From Actinosynnema pretiosum (GTDB taxonomy: Bacteria; Actinomycetota; Actinomycetes; Mycobacteriales; Pseudonocardiaceae), in assembly GCF_024171695.1 (NCBI RefSeq), contig NZ_JAMTCF010000005.1, forward strand, positions 248,001 to 312,000: a DNA stretch of 64,000 nucleotides, written 5' to 3'. Below, piece by piece: positions 44,928 through 53,515 of this stretch. The position numbers were made by a program, and so were the translations under genes. The stretch's first letter is position 1, and every line of letters begins with the position of its first letter. The notes below the pieces were generated by a model that saw only the letters and a program-made list of their open reading frames with translations, was not told where the DNA came from and ran no database searches.

Positions 44928-45890
44928 TCACGGCTGCGGCCACCACCGGGCCGGGTAGCCGTGGACGTCCTCGCCGACCAGGACGCCCTCGTCGTTGATC
45001 GCGTTCGCGCTGCGCAGGTCGGTCAGCTCCGTCACGCCGCCGCCCGCCCGCGCGAGGAACCCGTGCCGCGTGCCTGCGAACGAGGCCCAGCCGACCACGT
45101 CGCCCGCCGCGTTCACGTCCAGGGCGAGCCCGCCGAGGCCGTAGCCCGTCGACGTGCCGTCCGGGTTCCAGCGCGCCGGGCCCTCGGCGTAGAACCCCAC
45201 CGCGACGTTGCCCTCGTTGGCCGCGCGCGCCTCCGACCAGCCGCTGCTCTGGAGCACGGTGATCGTGCCGTCCGGGGCCCAGCGCGCGGCGCTGATGAAC
45301 TCGCGGCTGGCCACCCAGCCGACCACCGTCCCGTCGCCGCCGACGTCCTCCCCGAAGGCGTCGCTGAAGCCTGCGGGGAACGCCAGCGTGGACATGACCC
45401 CGTCGACGTCCCACCGCACGGCCCAGCGCGCGGCCCAGGGCATGGTCGAGGGGTTGTCCTTCGGCGAGTTCGCGTAGCCCGACACCTGGCCCGCCTCGTT
45501 GATGCCGGTCGCGACCGCCCCGGAGTACCCCGGCGGCACCGGCAGGACCTCCACGGTTCCGTCCGCCGCCCACTTCACCGGCGCGCCGCCCGCCATGCCC
45601 ACGGCCACCCCGCTGTCGTTGACCTCCGAGGCGTACCCGCCGGACGTGCCGGGCGGGGTGGGCAGCGGCGTCGGCCACGTGGCGCCTGCGGCCCACCTCA
45701 CGGGCCCGCCGTTCGCGCTCCCGACCACCACCCCCGCGTGGTTGACGTCCCTGGCGGTGGTGGTGGTCGACGCCGGTTGGAGCGGTTCGCGCAGGTAGGA
45801 CGCGGCCCGCGCCTCGGCGGCGGGCGCCAGGGACAGGACCAGCGCCGCCGCCCCGAGCAGGGCGGTCGTGGCGCGTGAGCGGGTTCTCAT
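44928..45890 (-). CDS. secreted HAF-repeat-like protein
   Basis: A 320-residue protein with a clear Sec signal peptide (RSRATTALLGAAALVLSLAPAAEARA). The mature part repeats units of about 35-40 residues of the form D-V/I-N-x-x-G-V-V-V-G-x-A ... A-x-R-W-x-x-D-G (e.g. DVNHAGVVVGSA, EVNDSGVAVGMA, DVNAAGDVVGWA, AINDEGVLVGED). These resemble the extracellular HAF repeats, thought to fold as a beta-propeller. No catalytic residues are recognised. ATG at 45888-45890. It is monocistronic and converges on the previous cluster. Confidence 0.75.
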   Translation of the reverse strand: MRTRSRATTALLGAAALVLSLAPAAEARAASYLREPLQPASTTTTARDVNHAGVVVGSANGGPVRWAAGATWPTPLPTPPGTSGGYASEVNDSGVAVGMAGGAPVKWAADGTVEVLPVPPGYSGAVATGINEAGQVSGYANSPKDNPSTMPWAARWAVRWDVDGVMSTLAFPAGFSDAFGEDVGGDGTVVGWVASREFISAARWAPDGTITVLQSSGWSEARAANEGNVAVGFYAEGPARWNPDGTSTGYGLGGLALDVNAAGDVVGWASFAGTRHGFLARAGGGVTELTDLRSANAINDEGVLVGEDVHGYPARWWPQP

Positions 45891-46101
45891 GGGGTCGGCC
45901 TCCACGGCGTCGCGGCGCTCGGCGAGCGCGTGCGCGGCGAGGATGGCAGCCCGAACCGGCCCGGAGCCCCTGTCCGGCAAGGATTTGCGGCGAACGCACC
46001 CCCGCCCCGCGCGATCGCGCCGGTCCCCGCCACCCCGGCGGGGGAGCGGCCCGCGTTCCGGAACGGGGAACTTTCCGCCCCCGCCCACCGACTCCTGTGG
46101 C

Positions 46102-47205
46102 ATGACCACCCGCGCCACCGCCGCCCCGCCCGCGCCGGTCGGGACCGGCGCGGGCGCGGGCCGTCCCCGCAGCCCGCACCCGGTCCCCGCCCGCGCCGTC
46201 CCCGCCCTGCTCCTCGCCCTCACCGCCGCACTGGTGCTGGCCACCGCCCTGGCCATCGGCGTCGGCACGGTCTCCGTGCCCCTCGGCGCCGTCCTCGCCG
46301 TCGTCCGCGACCACCTCACCGGCGCGGCCCCCACCACCTCCCCGCTGCACGACCAGATCGTCTGGCAGTTCCGCGCCCCCAGGGTCCTGCTCGCCGCCGT
46401 CGCGGGAGCGGCGCTCAGCCTCGCCGGGGTGTGCCTGCAAACCCTGGTCCGCAACCCGCTCGCCGACCCGTACCTGTTCGGCGTCACCTCCGGCGCGTCC
46501 CTCGGCGCGGTCATCGCGCTCACGGCGACGGGCGGCGTCACCGCCTCGCTCGGCGTCGCGGGCTCGGCGTTCGCGGGCTCCCTGCTCACCCTCACCGCCG
46601 TCTTCCTGCTCGCCCAGCGCGGCGGCAGGCTGGCAGGCACCGACCTCGTGCTGGCCGGTGTCGCCGTCGCCTACCTGGGCAGCGCCGCCACCAGCTACCT
46701 CCAGCTCCAGGCCAACCCCGCCGAGCTGCGCGGCGTCATGTTCTGGCTGCTCGGCTCGGTCGCCAACGCGGGCTGGGACGACCTGGCCATCCCCGCCGCG
46801 ACCACCGCCGCCGTCGCCGCCCTGCTGCTCACCAGGGGGCGGGCGATGAACGCGCTCGCCGTCGGCGACGACACGGCGGCGGGACTCGGCGTGGACGTGC
46901 ACCGGCTGCGGATCACCCTGCTGCTGACCGCGTCCCTGCTCACCGCCACCGTGGTCAGCGCGGTCGGCGGCATCGGCTTCGTCGGCCTGATCGTCCCGCA
47001 CGCCGTGCGCCTGCTGGTCGGCCCCGACCACCGCAGGGTCCTGCCGGTCACCCTGCTCACCGGCGCCCTGTTCCTCGTCCTGGTCGACCTCGTCACCCGC
47101 ACGGTCGACCGCCCCAACGAGATGCCCGTCGGCATCTTCACGGCGGCCCTCGGCGCACCGTTCTTCCTGGTGCTGCTGCGCCGCAGGAGGAGTTCCCAGC
47201 GATGA
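46102..47205 (+). CDS. FecCD/BtuC-family ABC permease
   Basis: A 367-residue permease with about ten membrane helices, of the family importing iron-siderophores, heme or cobalamin. Typical segments are LAAVAGAALSLAGVCLQTLVRNPLADPYLFGVTSGASLGAV and VGGIGFVGLIVPHAVRLLVGPDHR, the latter coupling to the ATPase. The ATG at 46102 starts just ahead of the first helix. No B12 riboswitch or Fur/IdeR-like box was recognised upstream. The ATPase gene overlaps its stop by ATGA. No substrate-binding protein gene is next to it. Confidence 0.92.
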   Translation: MTTRATAAPPAPVGTGAGAGRPRSPHPVPARAVPALLLALTAALVLATALAIGVGTVSVPLGAVLAVVRDHLTGAAPTTSPLHDQIVWQFRAPRVLLAAVAGAALSLAGVCLQTLVRNPLADPYLFGVTSGASLGAVIALTATGGVTASLGVAGSAFAGSLLTLTAVFLLAQRGGRLAGTDLVLAGVAVAYLGSAATSYLQLQANPAELRGVMFWLLGSVANAGWDDLAIPAATTAAVAALLLTRGRAMNALAVGDDTAAGLGVDVHRLRITLLLTASLLTATVVSAVGGIGFVGLIVPHAVRLLVGPDHRRVLPVTLLTGALFLVLVDLVTRTVDRPNEMPVGIFTAALGAPFFLVLLRRRRSSQR

Positions 47206-47996
47206 GGGTCCACGTCTCCGAGGTCCGCGTCGACATCGACAAGACCCCGATCCTGCACGGCGTCGACCTGGACGTCGCACCGGGTTCGACCACCGGCCTG
47301 ATCGGCCCGAACGGCTCCGGCAAGTCCACCCTGCTGCGCTGCCTGTACCGGGCGCTGCGCCCCGCGCACGGCGTGGTCCTGCTGGGGGACAAGGAGGTCC
47401 GGCGGATGCGCGCGAGGGAGGTGGGCCGCGCGGTGGCGGTGGTCGCCCAGGACCACGACCTGGACAACGACTTCACCGCCCGCGAGACCGCAGCCATGGG
47501 CCGCACCCCGCACCTGGGCCCGCTGGACCGCGAGTCCGAGCGGGACCGCGACCTGGTGGAGGAGGCGCTGGAGCGGGTGGGCATGGCGTGGGCGGCGGAC
47601 CGGGCGTTCCCGACCCTGTCCGGCGGTGAGCGCCAGCGGGTGCTGCTGGCCCGCGCGCTCACCCAGCGCTCCCCGGTCCTGCTGCTGGACGAGCCGACCA
47701 ACCACCTGGACGTCGGCGCCCAGCTGGAACTGCTGGCGCTGGTGGCGGACCTGAACCTGACCACCGTGACCGCCCTGCACGACCTGGACCACGCCACCGC
47801 GCACTGCGACGAGCTGGTCCTGCTGCACGAGGGCAGGGTGGTGGCGTCGGGGAAACCCGAGGACGTCCTCACCCCGGACCGCGTGGCCGAGGTCTTCCGG
47901 GTCCGAAGCGCCGTGGTCCCCCACCCCCTGACCGGCCGCCCCCACTTCGTCACGGCCCCGCTGGCGCTCAGTCCGGAAACCCGGCGACCGCGCTGA
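47202..47996 (+). CDS. FecE/BtuD-type ABC transporter ATPase
   Basis: A 264-residue ATP-binding subunit. Walker A GPNGSGKST, Q-loop VAQDHDLDNDFT, signature LSGGERQR, Walker B LLLDEPTNHLD and the switch His in TALHDLDHA are all intact. It energises import through the preceding permease as a dimer. Translation is coupled by the ATGA overlap, with an AGGAGGAG site inside the permease end. Its last 29 bases overlap the convergent small membrane-protein gene. Confidence 0.93.
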   Translation: MRVHVSEVRVDIDKTPILHGVDLDVAPGSTTGLIGPNGSGKSTLLRCLYRALRPAHGVVLLGDKEVRRMRAREVGRAVAVVAQDHDLDNDFTARETAAMGRTPHLGPLDRESERDRDLVEEALERVGMAWAADRAFPTLSGGERQRVLLARALTQRSPVLLLDEPTNHLDVGAQLELLALVADLNLTTVTALHDLDHATAHCDELVLLHEGRVVASGKPEDVLTPDRVAEVFRVRSAVVPHPLTGRPHFVTAPLALSPETRRPR

Positions 47997-48537
47997 CCAG
48001 GAGCCCCACGACCCACAACCCCATGAACGTCACCCCGAAAGCGCCCAGGGCCTTCACCTCCCGCACCCCCTGCCGCCGCTCGCCGGAGCCTGCCACCGCC
48101 CCGGCCGCCACGGCGAACCCGGCGGGCGCCAGCAGCATCATCACGAGGAACCCGTTGTAGTCGACCACGTCGGCCCACCAGGGGAACTCCCCGCGCAACC
48201 GCCGCGCCTCCTCCTCCGGCACCCCGAGGTCCCCCACCTGCACCCAGGGCGCGGCGGGCCCGTACTGCACCACCCTCCGGCACCCGATCTCCCGCCCCTG
48301 GAACGAGGCCGAGCAGGCCCCGGCCCACGCCGCCCTCGGCACGGTCATCGGCGCGTGGACCACCAGGGTCCCGCTCTCCAGGGGGATCTCGCACCGGGAG
48401 GGGGAGCCGCAGCCGACGTCGGCGCCCGCGATCGAGAACTGCGGCGCGTCGACCCGGTGCACCCCCGTGGCCAGCGACGGCGCCACGGTCGTCACCCCGA
48501 GCAGCAGGACCAGGTAACCGGCGCACAACCCGGCCAC
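47968..48537 (-). CDS. two-helix membrane protein, upstream part cut by an in-frame TGA
   Basis: About 189 residues from a GTG at 48535-48537: an N-terminal helix (GLCAGYLVLLLGVTTV), an extracytoplasmic part with Cys residues at CGSPSRC, GACSAS and IGCRR, then two hydrophobic segments and the end AVAGFPD. A much better start exists upstream: GAGGAGGTGGCCG with ATG at 48607-48609. From it the frame reads 19 codons and meets TGA at 48550-48552, in the same frame as the rest. The start MTA- and the ending match the paralogue at 48735-49028, which argues that the original gene began at 48609 and carries a nonsense mutation. Function unknown. Confidence 0.55.
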   Translation of the reverse strand: MAGLCAGYLVLLLGVTTVAPSLATGVHRVDAPQFSIAGADVGCGSPSRCEIPLESGTLVVHAPMTVPRAAWAGACSASFQGREIGCRRVVQYGPAAPWVQVGDLGVPEEEARRLRGEFPWWADVVDYNGFLVMMLLAPAGFAVAAGAVAGSGERRQGVREVKALGAFGVTFMGLWVVGLLVSAVAGFPD

Positions 48538-48734
48538 GACCAGCCGCCTTCACGAGGACGGCTCCTCCCGCACGACGGGCCTGCCTGCCAAGAACGGGGA
48601 CGCGGTCATCGGCCACCTCCTCGCCGATCAGGTCGCCTGCCCGCCACCCGCCGTTACACCGCCGCGACGGAGCGCGATCCGGTTCGCTGGGCCCGTGCTC
48701 GGTGTCGTCAACCGACGTGGCGGGCGTGGTCCAC

Positions 48735-49028
48735 TCAGCCGGGAAACCCCGCCAGCCCGGCGACGACGACCCGCACCCACCCCAACACCCAGGCCGTCAC
48801 CAGGAACGCCAACGCGCCGCTCCCCACCCGCACCCCCCACCGCGCGAGCCGCCCTCCCCGGAACCACGTCCCGCCGGACAGCGCCCCGACCGCCACCCCC
48901 ACCGCGGCCGGGACCAGCACCAGCAGCACGAAGAACCCGAGGCCGTCGACCAGCCCGGCCCACCACACCCCATCGGCCGAACGCCGAACCTCCTCGGCCG
49001 GAACGGGATCGACCCGGAACGCGGTCAT
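48735..49028 (-). CDS. small membrane protein, paralogue of its neighbour
   Basis: A 97-residue protein with two hydrophobic helices (GLGFFVLLVLVPAAVGVAVG and ALAFLVTAWVLGWVRVVVAG) and a short basic loop. It begins MTAF and ends AGLAGFPG, like the neighbour at 47968-48609 in both respects. The ATG at 49026-49028 has GGAGGTGGGCG immediately upstream, an excellent ribosome site. No motif of known function. Confidence 0.65.
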   Translation of the reverse strand: MTAFRVDPVPAEEVRRSADGVWWAGLVDGLGFFVLLVLVPAAVGVAVGALSGGTWFRGGRLARWGVRVGSGALAFLVTAWVLGWVRVVVAGLAGFPG

Positions 49029-49175
49029 CGCCCACCTCCTCACCCCCCGAGGTCGCCGAACCCCGCCCCGCCGTTAACCCACCGCGAACCGTCACGACCA
49101 CCCGAGCGGCCGTCACCCGAAAAGATCAACGGGCCCTCTCGAACGGATGATCCCCCTCATCCGGATCATGGGCGC

Positions 49176-49475
49176 GTGACCTCGGAACTGCTGGGCCACC
49201 TGTCCGGCCTCCACGACATGGGCGGGGCCGCCACGCTGCGCGACCTGGTCCTGAGCCACCTGGGCCCCGACCCCGGCGACTACGACGTGCCCGGCATCGA
49301 GGCCGCCTACCGGGACGCCGTCAACGCGCACCTGGACCAGGTCGGCCTGTTCGTGGACCCCGATGGCCGCGTCTACGCCGAGGGCAAGGTCGACGACGAC
49401 ATCCAGGAGACCCTCGGCGACGGCTTCCACCGCGTCGACCTCACCCGCCTGGCCGAACGCCACCGCACCCGCTGA
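49176..49475 (+). CDS. small acidic protein of unknown function
   Basis: A 99-residue soluble protein (GTG at 49176). It is acidic, with DPGDYDVPGIEAAYRDAVNAHL and DPDGRVYAEGKVDDDIQETL; codon use matches the surroundings. No family recognised. Confidence 0.6.
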   Translation: MTSELLGHLSGLHDMGGAATLRDLVLSHLGPDPGDYDVPGIEAAYRDAVNAHLDQVGLFVDPDGRVYAEGKVDDDIQETLGDGFHRVDLTRLAERHRTR

Positions 49476-49480
49476 CCACC

Positions 49481-49528
49481 GCACCCGCCGACCGGCGCAC
49501 CCGCCGACCGGCGCACCCGCCGACCGGC
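49481..49528. repeat. three perfect tandem 16-bp repeats
   Basis: GCACCCGCCGACCGGC occurs three times head to tail at 49481-49496, 49497-49512 and 49513-49528, in the gap between convergent genes; a degenerate copy precedes it. Confidence 0.85.
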
Positions 49529-49607
49529 GCGACCCCCGAGCAGCGCGGGGCCCCCAGCCCCGCCCCCTCAGCCCAGCCCGGTCAGCTCGCCCCTCAGCCC
49601 CGCCCCC

Positions 49608-50348
49608 TCAACACCGCACCCCCACGAACAACCCCCGCCCGTTCAACCCGCCCGGCAGGTGCGCGGCGCTGATCCCGGCCGACGCGAACGCCTCCAGGTA
49701 CTCCTCCTCGCCGAACAGCGCCAGCTCCTCCCGCTCGGTGAAGTCCCGGATGCCGCTCGCCTCGGCCACCGTGTACCGCACCGTCGTGCTCGTCGTCCGC
49801 CCCCGCCGCACCGAGTGCGACAACCGGCTCACCACCACCCCGTCCCGCTCGACCACCGCCCCGCTCACGCACCCCTCCGGGAACCGCTCGGGGAACCACC
49901 ACGGCTCCACCACCAGCACCCCGCCGTGCACCAGGTGCCGGGCGAAGCACTCCGCGATCGCGCCCAGCTCCGCCGCCGACCGCGCGTGGGCCACGGCGAA
50001 GCGCAGGCAGGTCACCGCGTCGAACCGCGCCCCCAGGTCGAACCCGCGCACGTCCCCGGCGTGCACCGGGACCCCCGGCAGCCTCGCCTCGGCGATCCCG
50101 CGCATGGCGGGCGACAGCTCCACCCCGGCCACCCTGGCGAACCGCGACCCGAACCGCCGCAGGTGCTCGCCCGTCCCGCAGGCGACGTCCAGCAGCGACC
50201 CCGCCCACGGGTTGCGCGCGAGCACCAGCTTGGCGACCAGGTCGGCCTCCGCCACCCAGTCCCGCCCGCGCGCCGAGTGCACCACCTCGTGGATCTCCGC
50301 GTGCTCCCGGCCGCGAGCGGGCACCGCCCGGTCAAGCGCCTCGGTCAC
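49608..50348 (-). CDS. DesVI/TylM1-like amino-sugar N,N-dimethyltransferase
   Basis: A 246-residue class I SAM methyltransferase. The SAM motif I is LLDVACGTGEHL, preceded by the segment SARGRDWVAEADLVAKLV that resembles the GKGKDY..EA region of TDP-amino-sugar N-methyltransferases (DesVI, TylM1). Such enzymes methylate the 3-amino group of TDP-deoxysugars such as desosamine. GTG start at 50346-50348. It is divergent from two glycosyltransferases and a PKS, which fits a glycosylated macrolide locus, though no deoxysugar-forming genes are in the window. A generic methyltransferase is the alternative. Confidence 0.75.
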   Translation of the reverse strand: MTEALDRAVPARGREHAEIHEVVHSARGRDWVAEADLVAKLVLARNPWAGSLLDVACGTGEHLRRFGSRFARVAGVELSPAMRGIAEARLPGVPVHAGDVRGFDLGARFDAVTCLRFAVAHARSAAELGAIAECFARHLVHGGVLVVEPWWFPERFPEGCVSGAVVERDGVVVSRLSHSVRRGRTTSTTVRYTVAEASGIRDFTEREELALFGEEEYLEAFASAGISAAHLPGGLNGRGLFVGVRC

Positions 50349-50731
50349 CTCGAACTCCTCTCACCGAAGGAAACCCGCCGCCACAGGGGAGGGGAAGGAC
50401 CCAGGGACCCCTGCGGACCACCACCGGGAGCCGTCGCCGGGAGCCGTCGCGGCGGAGCGGGCGAACCGCTCGGACACCGCCGAACCGGCTCGGGGGGAAA
50501 GTCCGGTGACACGGGGAAAAGCGCTCGCGGAACCGGTCGGAACCGGTGCGCGCCGCGTGCGGAACCCCGTCATCCCGGTTTTATAGCAGGGCTTTTCCGG
50601 ACCCGGCCGAACGCGCGTGATCACCTCACTCGAAGGTGTGGCCGAGGTGCGCCGGACCGCCGGGTCGATATCGTTCGCCCCAATTCACGGCCACACCCTC
50701 CACCGCCACACCACCACGATCGGAGCGGTCC
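50349..50731. promoter_or_regulatory. 383-base divergent promoter region of the glycosylation/PKS locus
   Basis: Gap between the N-methyltransferase (-) and first glycosyltransferase (+). The stretch around 50575-50600 (GGTTTTATAGCAGGGCTTTT) is the only AT-rich part and may hold promoters. No gene is seen. Confidence 0.45.
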
Positions 50732-51961
50732 GTGCGAGTCCTGTTCACCGCGCTCCCGGCGGCCCCCCGCTTCGCCCACCTCGTCCCGCTCGCCTGGGCC
50801 CTGCGCGCCGCCGGTCACGAGATCCGCGTCGCCACCCGCCCCGACGGGACCGGCGCGGCCACCGGGGCCGGGCTCACCCCGGTGCCGGTGGGCGCGCCCG
50901 CCCCGAAGAACGCAGGCGGAACCGCCCCGACGCCCACCGGAACCCCCGCCCCGGACGACGACCTGCCGGGCCTCGCGCTGCTGGACGGCCCGGCGTCCGC
51001 GCTGGGGGAGCGCCTCACGCCCGTCGACGACGTCGTGGGCGACCTGGTCGCGTTCGCGCGCCGCTGGCGCCCCGACCTGGTGGTGTGGGACGCCGGCGAC
51101 TACTCCGGCCCGGTCCTCGCGCAGGTCCTGGGCGTGCCCAGCGCCCGCGTGCTCCTCGCGCTCGACCTCGTCGGCTGGCACCGCGCCGTCCCCGACCGCA
51201 CCCGCCCCGACGCCCTCGCCGACCTGCTCGGCGCCGCGCTGGCCGAGCACGGCGCGGTGTTCACCGAGGAGGTCGCCCTCGGCACGGTCACCCTCGACCA
51301 GCTCCCGCCGTGGATGCGCCTGCCCACCGACCACGACCACCTCCCCACCAGGCACGTCCCGCACAACGCCCCCGCGACCGCCCAGGGCCCGCTGCGCGCG
51401 GAGCGCACCCGCCCGAGGATCTGCGTCCTGCCCGGCCCGAACGGTCCGGACCACGCCCGCACCCTGCTGCGCGGCGCGGCCAGGCTCGGCGTCGAGGTCG
51501 TCACCGCACCGCCCGCCGAGGACGTCGCGCTCCACCTCCCCGACCACGTCCGCGTCCACGACCCCCTCCCGCTGCACGAACTCCTCGCCACCTGCGCGGC
51601 CCTGGTCCACCACGGCGAGGCCGAGGCCCAGAGCGCCGCGATCGCGAACGCCGTCCCCCAGCTGATCGTCCCCGCCCCGAGCTGGGACGAACCGCGCCGC
51701 GCCCACCTGCTGGCCGCGCGCGGCGGCGCGCTGGTCGTGCGCCGCGACCGCCTCACCGAGGGCGCCGTCGCGGACGCCCTGGTCCGCCTGCTCGGCGAGC
51801 CCTCGTTCACCGAGGCCATGGCCGTGATCCGCAGGGAGACCCTGGCCGTGCCCAGCCCGCACGACCTCGTCCCGCACCTGGAAGCCCTGGTCACCGAGCG
51901 CGCGGCGCGGTCGGTCCCGGCCGCGCGCGCCGCCCGCCCGCAGCGCGCCCCGGTCCGCTGA
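50732..51961 (+). CDS. macrolide-type glycosyltransferase (GT1/GT-B) with degenerate donor motif
   Basis: A 409-residue GT-B protein of the EryCIII/DesVII type: VRVLFTALPAAPRFAHLVPLAWALRAAGHEIRVAT at the N-terminus and LGTVTLDQLPPWMRLP at the domain junction. The C-terminal diphosphate-binding HHGGxGT motif reads HHGEAEAQSAA, so the Gly-rich turn is lost, although GVPQ-like NAVPQLIVP and the following D/E remain. Donor binding may be impaired. The GTG at 50732 has GGAG upstream. No DesVIII-type activator gene is adjacent. It is followed 93 bases later by a paralogue. Confidence 0.8.
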   Translation: MRVLFTALPAAPRFAHLVPLAWALRAAGHEIRVATRPDGTGAATGAGLTPVPVGAPAPKNAGGTAPTPTGTPAPDDDLPGLALLDGPASALGERLTPVDDVVGDLVAFARRWRPDLVVWDAGDYSGPVLAQVLGVPSARVLLALDLVGWHRAVPDRTRPDALADLLGAALAEHGAVFTEEVALGTVTLDQLPPWMRLPTDHDHLPTRHVPHNAPATAQGPLRAERTRPRICVLPGPNGPDHARTLLRGAARLGVEVVTAPPAEDVALHLPDHVRVHDPLPLHELLATCAALVHHGEAEAQSAAIANAVPQLIVPAPSWDEPRRAHLLAARGGALVVRRDRLTEGAVADALVRLLGEPSFTEAMAVIRRETLAVPSPHDLVPHLEALVTERAARSVPAARAARPQRAPVR

Positions 51962-52054
51962 TCCACCAAAAGTGTCCGCGCGCGCTCCCACCCCGCCCGC
52001 AGGGCCGGGACGAGGATTCCGGGAGGGGGCCCGATCCCCGGAAGGAGATCGACC

Positions 52055-53245
52055 GTGCGCGTCCTGTTCACGCCGCTCCCGGCGGACCCGCGCCTGCGCG
52101 GTCTCGCCCCGCTGGCCCAGGCCCTGCGCGCCGCCGGTCACGAGGTGCGCGTCGCGGTCCGCCCCGCGGGCGTGCCTGTGGTCACCGGGGCGGGTCTCAG
52201 CGCGGCCCCGGTCGGCGACGACGCGCCCACCCCCGTCCCGGTCCAGGGCGCGCCGGGCTCGGACGCCGCCAAGCGCCTGCTGCACCTGGACGACGCGCTG
52301 CTCGACGACCTGCTCGACCTCGCCGAGCGCTGGCGGCCGGACCTGCTGGTGTGGGACCAGGCCGTCCTCGCGGGCCCGGTGGTGGCCAAGATCCTCGACC
52401 TGCCGCACGTGCGCGTCCCGCACGCGGTCGACGTCATCGGCCTGCACCGCGCGGCCCTGCCCGCCGCCCCGCCGGACAACCTGACCACCCTGCTCGGCGA
52501 GGCGCTCGCCCTCCGGGGCGCGGTGTTCACCGAGGACGTCGCCGTCGGGCACCTCACCGTCGACCAGCTCCCGCCGGGCGTCCGACCACCCGTCGACCTG
52601 GACCACCTGCCGCTGCGCCACACCCCGCACGACGGCCCGACCGACCTGCCCGACCACCTGCGCGAACCCCCGACCAGGCCCCGCGTCTGCCTCGCACTCG
52701 CCCACCCCGACCGGGAGGGCGGGCTCGCCCCGGCCGAGCGCGCCACCGCCGAGGTGCTGGTCGGGGGAGCCGCGCTGCTCGACGTGGAGGTGGTCGCCCT
52801 GCTGCCCGCCGGGACGCCCCCGCTGCCGGTCGCCACCCACCCGCACGACCACGAGCCCCCGCAGGAGCTCCTGCGGTCCTGCGCCGCGATCGTCCACCGG
52901 GGCGACCCCACCACCACGTCCGCCGCCGCGCTCGCGGGCGTCCCCCAGCTGGTCGCGCCGGGCGGCGGCTGGGACGAGCCGACCCTCGCCGCGCTGCTCG
53001 CCGAGCGGGGTGTCGCGCTGGTGCTGGACCGGGTCGCCGAGGAGGCCGTCGCCGAGCACCTGCTGCGCCTGCTCGGCGAACCGGGGTTCGCCGAGCGCGC
53101 CGCCGACCTGCGCGCGGAGGCGCTGGCCCGGCCGACCCCGCACGACGCGGTGCACCGGCTGGAGGACCTGGTGGCCGAGCACACCGGACGGGTGGTCCCG
53201 TGGGGGCGCGGAACGCGGTCGGGCAGAACGGCGGCCCGGCGCTGA
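52055..53245 (+). CDS. second macrolide-type glycosyltransferase, degenerate donor motif
   Basis: A 396-residue paralogue of the preceding gene: MRVLFTPLPADPRLRGLAPLAQALRAAGHEVRVA, then HLTVDQLPPGVRPP and GVPQLVAPGGGWDEPT. The donor motif reads VHRGDPTTTSAAALAGVPQ instead of HHGGxGT, losing the second His and Gly. It is shorter than active family members (about 420-430 residues). The GTG at 52055 has GAAGGAGA upstream. Sugar transfer is uncertain for both enzymes. Confidence 0.8.
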   Translation: MRVLFTPLPADPRLRGLAPLAQALRAAGHEVRVAVRPAGVPVVTGAGLSAAPVGDDAPTPVPVQGAPGSDAAKRLLHLDDALLDDLLDLAERWRPDLLVWDQAVLAGPVVAKILDLPHVRVPHAVDVIGLHRAALPAAPPDNLTTLLGEALALRGAVFTEDVAVGHLTVDQLPPGVRPPVDLDHLPLRHTPHDGPTDLPDHLREPPTRPRVCLALAHPDREGGLAPAERATAEVLVGGAALLDVEVVALLPAGTPPLPVATHPHDHEPPQELLRSCAAIVHRGDPTTTSAAALAGVPQLVAPGGGWDEPTLAALLAERGVALVLDRVAEEAVAEHLLRLLGEPGFAERAADLRAEALARPTPHDAVHRLEDLVAEHTGRVVPWGRGTRSGRTAARR

Positions 53246-53515
53246 AAACGCTTTCCCGCGAAGACCGGGCGACTTTCCCGCGCGCATTCCCACGTCAGCG
53301 CGGCAGAGCCCATTCCCGCCCCGGAAAACGCGCCCGCACAACGCTCCCACCCTTTCGGGTAACGCGGAGTGCGTTTCCCCCGGCCCTCTGTGAGACTCGC
53401 GATTCGCCGCACGCCGACGCGGTTTCCAGGGGGCCGGGTGATCGCCGCGAACGGGCCGCCGAGGGGGCGCGGTGGACCCGCCGACCGCGTCCCGACACCG
53501 AGAGCGAGCACCGAC

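Noticed and set aside
45891-46101. Cobalamin riboswitch ahead of the FecCD genes
   Set aside because: No B12-box-like sequence or expected stem set was found in this gap.
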